Below are positions 61,669 through 64,000 of a stretch of 64,000 nucleotides of DNA, one piece after another (position 1 is the stretch's first letter; each line of letters begins with the position of its first letter). The notes beneath the pieces are model-generated. The model saw only the letters and a program-made list of their open reading frames with translations, had not been told where the DNA came from and did not search any database. This DNA is from Geofilum rubicundum JCM 15548 (GTDB lineage Bacteria > Bacteroidota > Bacteroidia > Bacteroidales > Marinilabiliaceae), in NCBI RefSeq assembly GCF_000974365.1, contig NZ_BAZW01000001.1:186001-250000 (forward strand), written 5' to 3'. The position numbers were made by a program, and so were the translations under genes.

Positions 61669-64000
61669 ATGACAGCTTCTGAAATTAGAAAGAGTTTTCT
61701 GGATTTTTTTGAGTCCAAACAACACCGGATTGTGGCTTCTGCTCCCATGGTGATTAAGGATGATCCTACATTGATGTTTACCAATGCAGGGATGAACCAA
61801 TTTAAAGATGTGTTTTTGGGGAACGGAAAACCTTTAGCCAATCGGGTGGCCAATACCCAAAAGTGTCTTCGGGTATCGGGTAAGCACAACGATTTGGAAG
61901 AGGTGGGGCATGACTCCTATCACCATACCATGTTCGAGATGCTGGGCAACTGGTCCTTTGGCGACTACTTTAAAGAGGAAGCCATAAACTGGGCCTGGGA
62001 ATACCTGGTGCATGTGCTCAAAATAGATAAAGATTGTATTTATGCCTCCATTTTTGAAGGCGATGCTGCCGATGGTGTGGCCCGTGATACGGAAGCTTAT
62101 GATTTGTGGCGGACGCATTTGCCTGCCCATCGTATTATCAATGGGAATAAAAAGGATAATTTTTGGGAAATGGGGGAATCGGGGCCCTGTGGCCCTTGTT
62201 CCGAGGTGCATGTCGACTTGCGGGATGCTGCCGAAAAAGCTGCAGTGCCCGGTGAGACACTGGTGAACAAGGATCATCCGGAGGTGATTGAGATCTGGAA
62301 TCTGGTTTTTATACAATACAACCGCTTAGCGGATGGTTCGCTGGTGTCGCTTCCCCATCGCCACGTGGATACCGGTATGGGGTTTGAGCGTCTTTGCCGG
62401 GTGATTCAGCAAAAGAAGTCCAATTACGACACCGATGTGTTTCAACCCATTATTCTAAAAATATCGGAGCTGACGGGCGTCAGGTATGGTGCTGCTGAAT
62501 CATCAGACATTGCCATGCGGGTGGTGGCCGATCATTTTCGAACCATTGCTTTTGCTATTTGTGACGGACAGCTTCCTTCCAATAATAAGGCGGGCTATGT
62601 GATTCGACGAATTTTACGAAGAGCGGTACGGTATTCCTATACCTTTCTGGATAAGAAGGAGCCTTTTATGGGGCAATTGATGGATGCCCTGAGGAGCACC
62701 ATGGATGCGGCGTTTCCGGAGCTGGCTGCACGGCAGGATTTGATTCAGAAGGTGGTGCGGGAAGAGGAGGAGTCTTTTCTTCGGACATTGGCCACCGGTA
62801 TTGTTTTACTGGACAAGATCATTCAGGAAACGAAATCGGGAGAATATCAGGTGGTTGAAGGTCGTCTGGCTTTTGAATTGTATGATACTTTTGGTTTTCC
62901 GCTGGACTTAACGGAATTGATTTTGAAGGAAAACGGGCTGGTGGTGAACCGAAAAGAATTTGAGCAGGAGATGGCGGCTCAAAAAGCCCGTGCCCGGAAT
63001 GCTGCAGCTGTTGAAACGGACGACTGGGTGGTTTTGCAGGAAGATGATAAGGAAGAGTTCATTGGATATGATTTCCTCGAGGCGGATGTGCAATTGGTCA
63101 AGTACCGCAAGGTCAAGGCCAAAAACAGTGAACTTTTTCAATTGGTTTTTAATGTGACCCCGTTTTATGCGGAGGGGGGTGGACAGGTGGGTGACAGCGG
63201 ATATATTGAAGCCGGCAGAAAAAAATACGCCATTATTGATACCAAGCGGGAGAACAACCTGATTATTCACCTGAGTCGCCAACTCCCCGAGGATTTGGCT
63301 GCCACCTTTAAAGCGGTGGTAGATGGGGATAAAAGAAGAATGGTGGCCAGCCACCACACGGCCACTCATTTGTTGCACAAGGCATTGAGAAGTGTTTTGG
63401 GGGATCATGTGGAGCAAAAGGGTTCTTTGGTGCATCCGGATTATTTGCGATTTGACTTTTCGCATTTTCAGAAGTTGACCGATGAAGAAATTCGTGCTGT
63501 GGAACATGCGGTGAACCGGGAAATCAGAATGAATCTGCCGGTGAATGAACACCGGGAGTTGCCGATTTCCAAAGCCAAAGAGATGGGGGCCATGGCACTT
63601 TTTGGTGAAAAGTACGGGGATGTGGTCCGGGCCATACGTTTTGGTGAATCGGTGGAGCTTTGCGGCGGTACGCATGTTTTGGCTACCGGACAAATTGGAC
63701 TTTTCAGAATAATTAGTGAAGCTTCCGTGGCTGCAGGCATTCGTCGGATAGAAGCCGTGGTGGCCGATAAGGCTGAAGCGCTTTTTGATGCACAAACAGA
63801 TCTCCTCAAGGAGCTGGGACAAATGTTCAGGAACCAGAGCAGTTTGCGCAAAAACGTGGAAGGTTTGCTGAATGAGAACAGCGCACTGGCCAAGCAAATG
63901 GATACCTTGCGCCAAAGTGTGATGCAAATAGAAAAACGCAGTATCAGTGATGCGGCGAAAACGGTCAAGGGGGTTGTGCTTATGCAGGCGGTGGTTAAAC
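61669..64000 (+). CDS. alaS: Alanine-tRNA ligase (partial, 3' end beyond window)
   Basis: The first 777 residues of a class II AlaRS, open to the window edge with no frameshift; the family is about 870-880 aa. The aminoacylation core is seen ([58 protein letters not shown]). The editing domain carries the metal-ligand motif [12 protein letters not shown] and the Cys/His pair of [12 protein letters not shown]. The C-terminal oligomerisation part (C-Ala) is outside the window. ATG 61669 matches the family start ([17 protein letters not shown]). Confidence 0.97.
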   Translation, partial: MTASEIRKSFLDFFESKQHRIVASAPMVIKDDPTLMFTNAGMNQFKDVFLGNGKPLANRVANTQKCLRVSGKHNDLEEVGHDSYHHTMFEMLGNWSFGDYFKEEAINWAWEYLVHVLKIDKDCIYASIFEGDAADGVARDTEAYDLWRTHLPAHRIINGNKKDNFWEMGESGPCGPCSEVHVDLRDAAEKAAVPGETLVNKDHPEVIEIWNLVFIQYNRLADGSLVSLPHRHVDTGMGFERLCRVIQQKKSNYDTDVFQPIILKISELTGVRYGAAESSDIAMRVVADHFRTIAFAICDGQLPSNNKAGYVIRRILRRAVRYSYTFLDKKEPFMGQLMDALRSTMDAAFPELAARQDLIQKVVREEEESFLRTLATGIVLLDKIIQETKSGEYQVVEGRLAFELYDTFGFPLDLTELILKENGLVVNRKEFEQEMAAQKARARNAAAVETDDWVVLQEDDKEEFIGYDFLEADVQLVKYRKVKAKNSELFQLVFNVTPFYAEGGGQVGDSGYIEAGRKKYAIIDTKRENNLIIHLSRQLPEDLAATFKAVVDGDKRRMVASHHTATHLLHKALRSVLGDHVEQKGSLVHPDYLRFDFSHFQKLTDEEIRAVEHAVNREIRMNLPVNEHRELPISKAKEMGAMALFGEKYGDVVRAIRFGESVELCGGTHVLATGQIGLFRIISEASVAAGIRRIEAVVADKAEALFDAQTDLLKELGQMFRNQSSLRKNVEGLLNENSALAKQMDTLRQSVMQIEKRSISDAAKTVKGVVLMQAVVK

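Noticed and set aside
62908-63927. 339-aa minus-strand open frame at the window end
   Set aside because: It is the antisense of alaS, whose sense frame shows all AlaRS motifs without a break.

Overview
The window reads as a chromosome segment of a Bacteroidota bacterium, most like the marine or anaerobic Marinilabiliales/Bacteroidales side of the phylum. The evidence is phylum-typical content: a giant SprB-like protein with a type IX secretion (T9SS) type-B C-terminal domain followed by a PorP/SprF partner, a T9SS Plug (DUF5103) protein, a complete Na+-translocating NADH:quinone reductase operon with apbE, an ExbB-x-ExbD-ExbD cluster, and several upstream TAnnTTTG promoter boxes with no obvious Shine-Dalgarno sites. 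The species assignment is inference only. No rRNA, tRNA, CRISPR array, transposase or phage gene was found.

Layout. 1-3.2 kb: end of an outer-membrane beta-barrel gene and a convergent PEP-synthase-like protein with two receiver-like domains. 3.3-9.2 kb: a TetR-controlled efflux operon (TetR, TolC, HlyD, two ABC-2 permeases, no ATPase). 9.1-9.4 kb: octamer repeats, hairpins and a strong terminator. 9.4-11.8 kb: ExbB/ExbD energy-transduction cluster. 12.1-15.3 kb: L-asparaginase, TatD nuclease, NADP-glutamate dehydrogenase. 15.7-38.9 kb: a gene of about 22 kb (about 7,350 aa after repair) for a secreted repeat protein, plus its PorP/SprF partner. 39-44.8 kb: OmpH-like chaperone, glycosyltransferase, small membrane protein, DivIC/FtsB-like protein, PruA, T9SS Plug. 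44.9-52.4 kb: nqrABCDEF, an 18-unit octamer array, apbE and a probable NqrM. 52.5-64 kb: Na+/solute symporter, recR, a HAD-like protein, LemA-TPM-TPM, zinc-ribbon protein, NIF3-like protein, MerR regulator, M23 peptidase and the start of alaS.

A dominant technical feature is frameshifting. Twenty single- or two-base indels, nearly all contractions of short homopolymers, interrupt 14 genes. Each can be repaired to a full-length family member, and the repaired lengths divide by three. I read these as sequencing errors rather than gene decay, and give each affected gene as one full-span CDS.

The most notable biology is the internal architecture of the giant protein. It has about 41 SprB-type modules arranged in a ten-module super-repeat of about 2.63 kb that recurs three to four times, followed by 19 copies of a second ~83-aa repeat, PKD-like domains and the T9SS sorting domain. 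A second unusual feature is a degenerate 8-bp tandem repeat (AGGTYRAT-like) found at three sites, each starting at or just after a stop codon.
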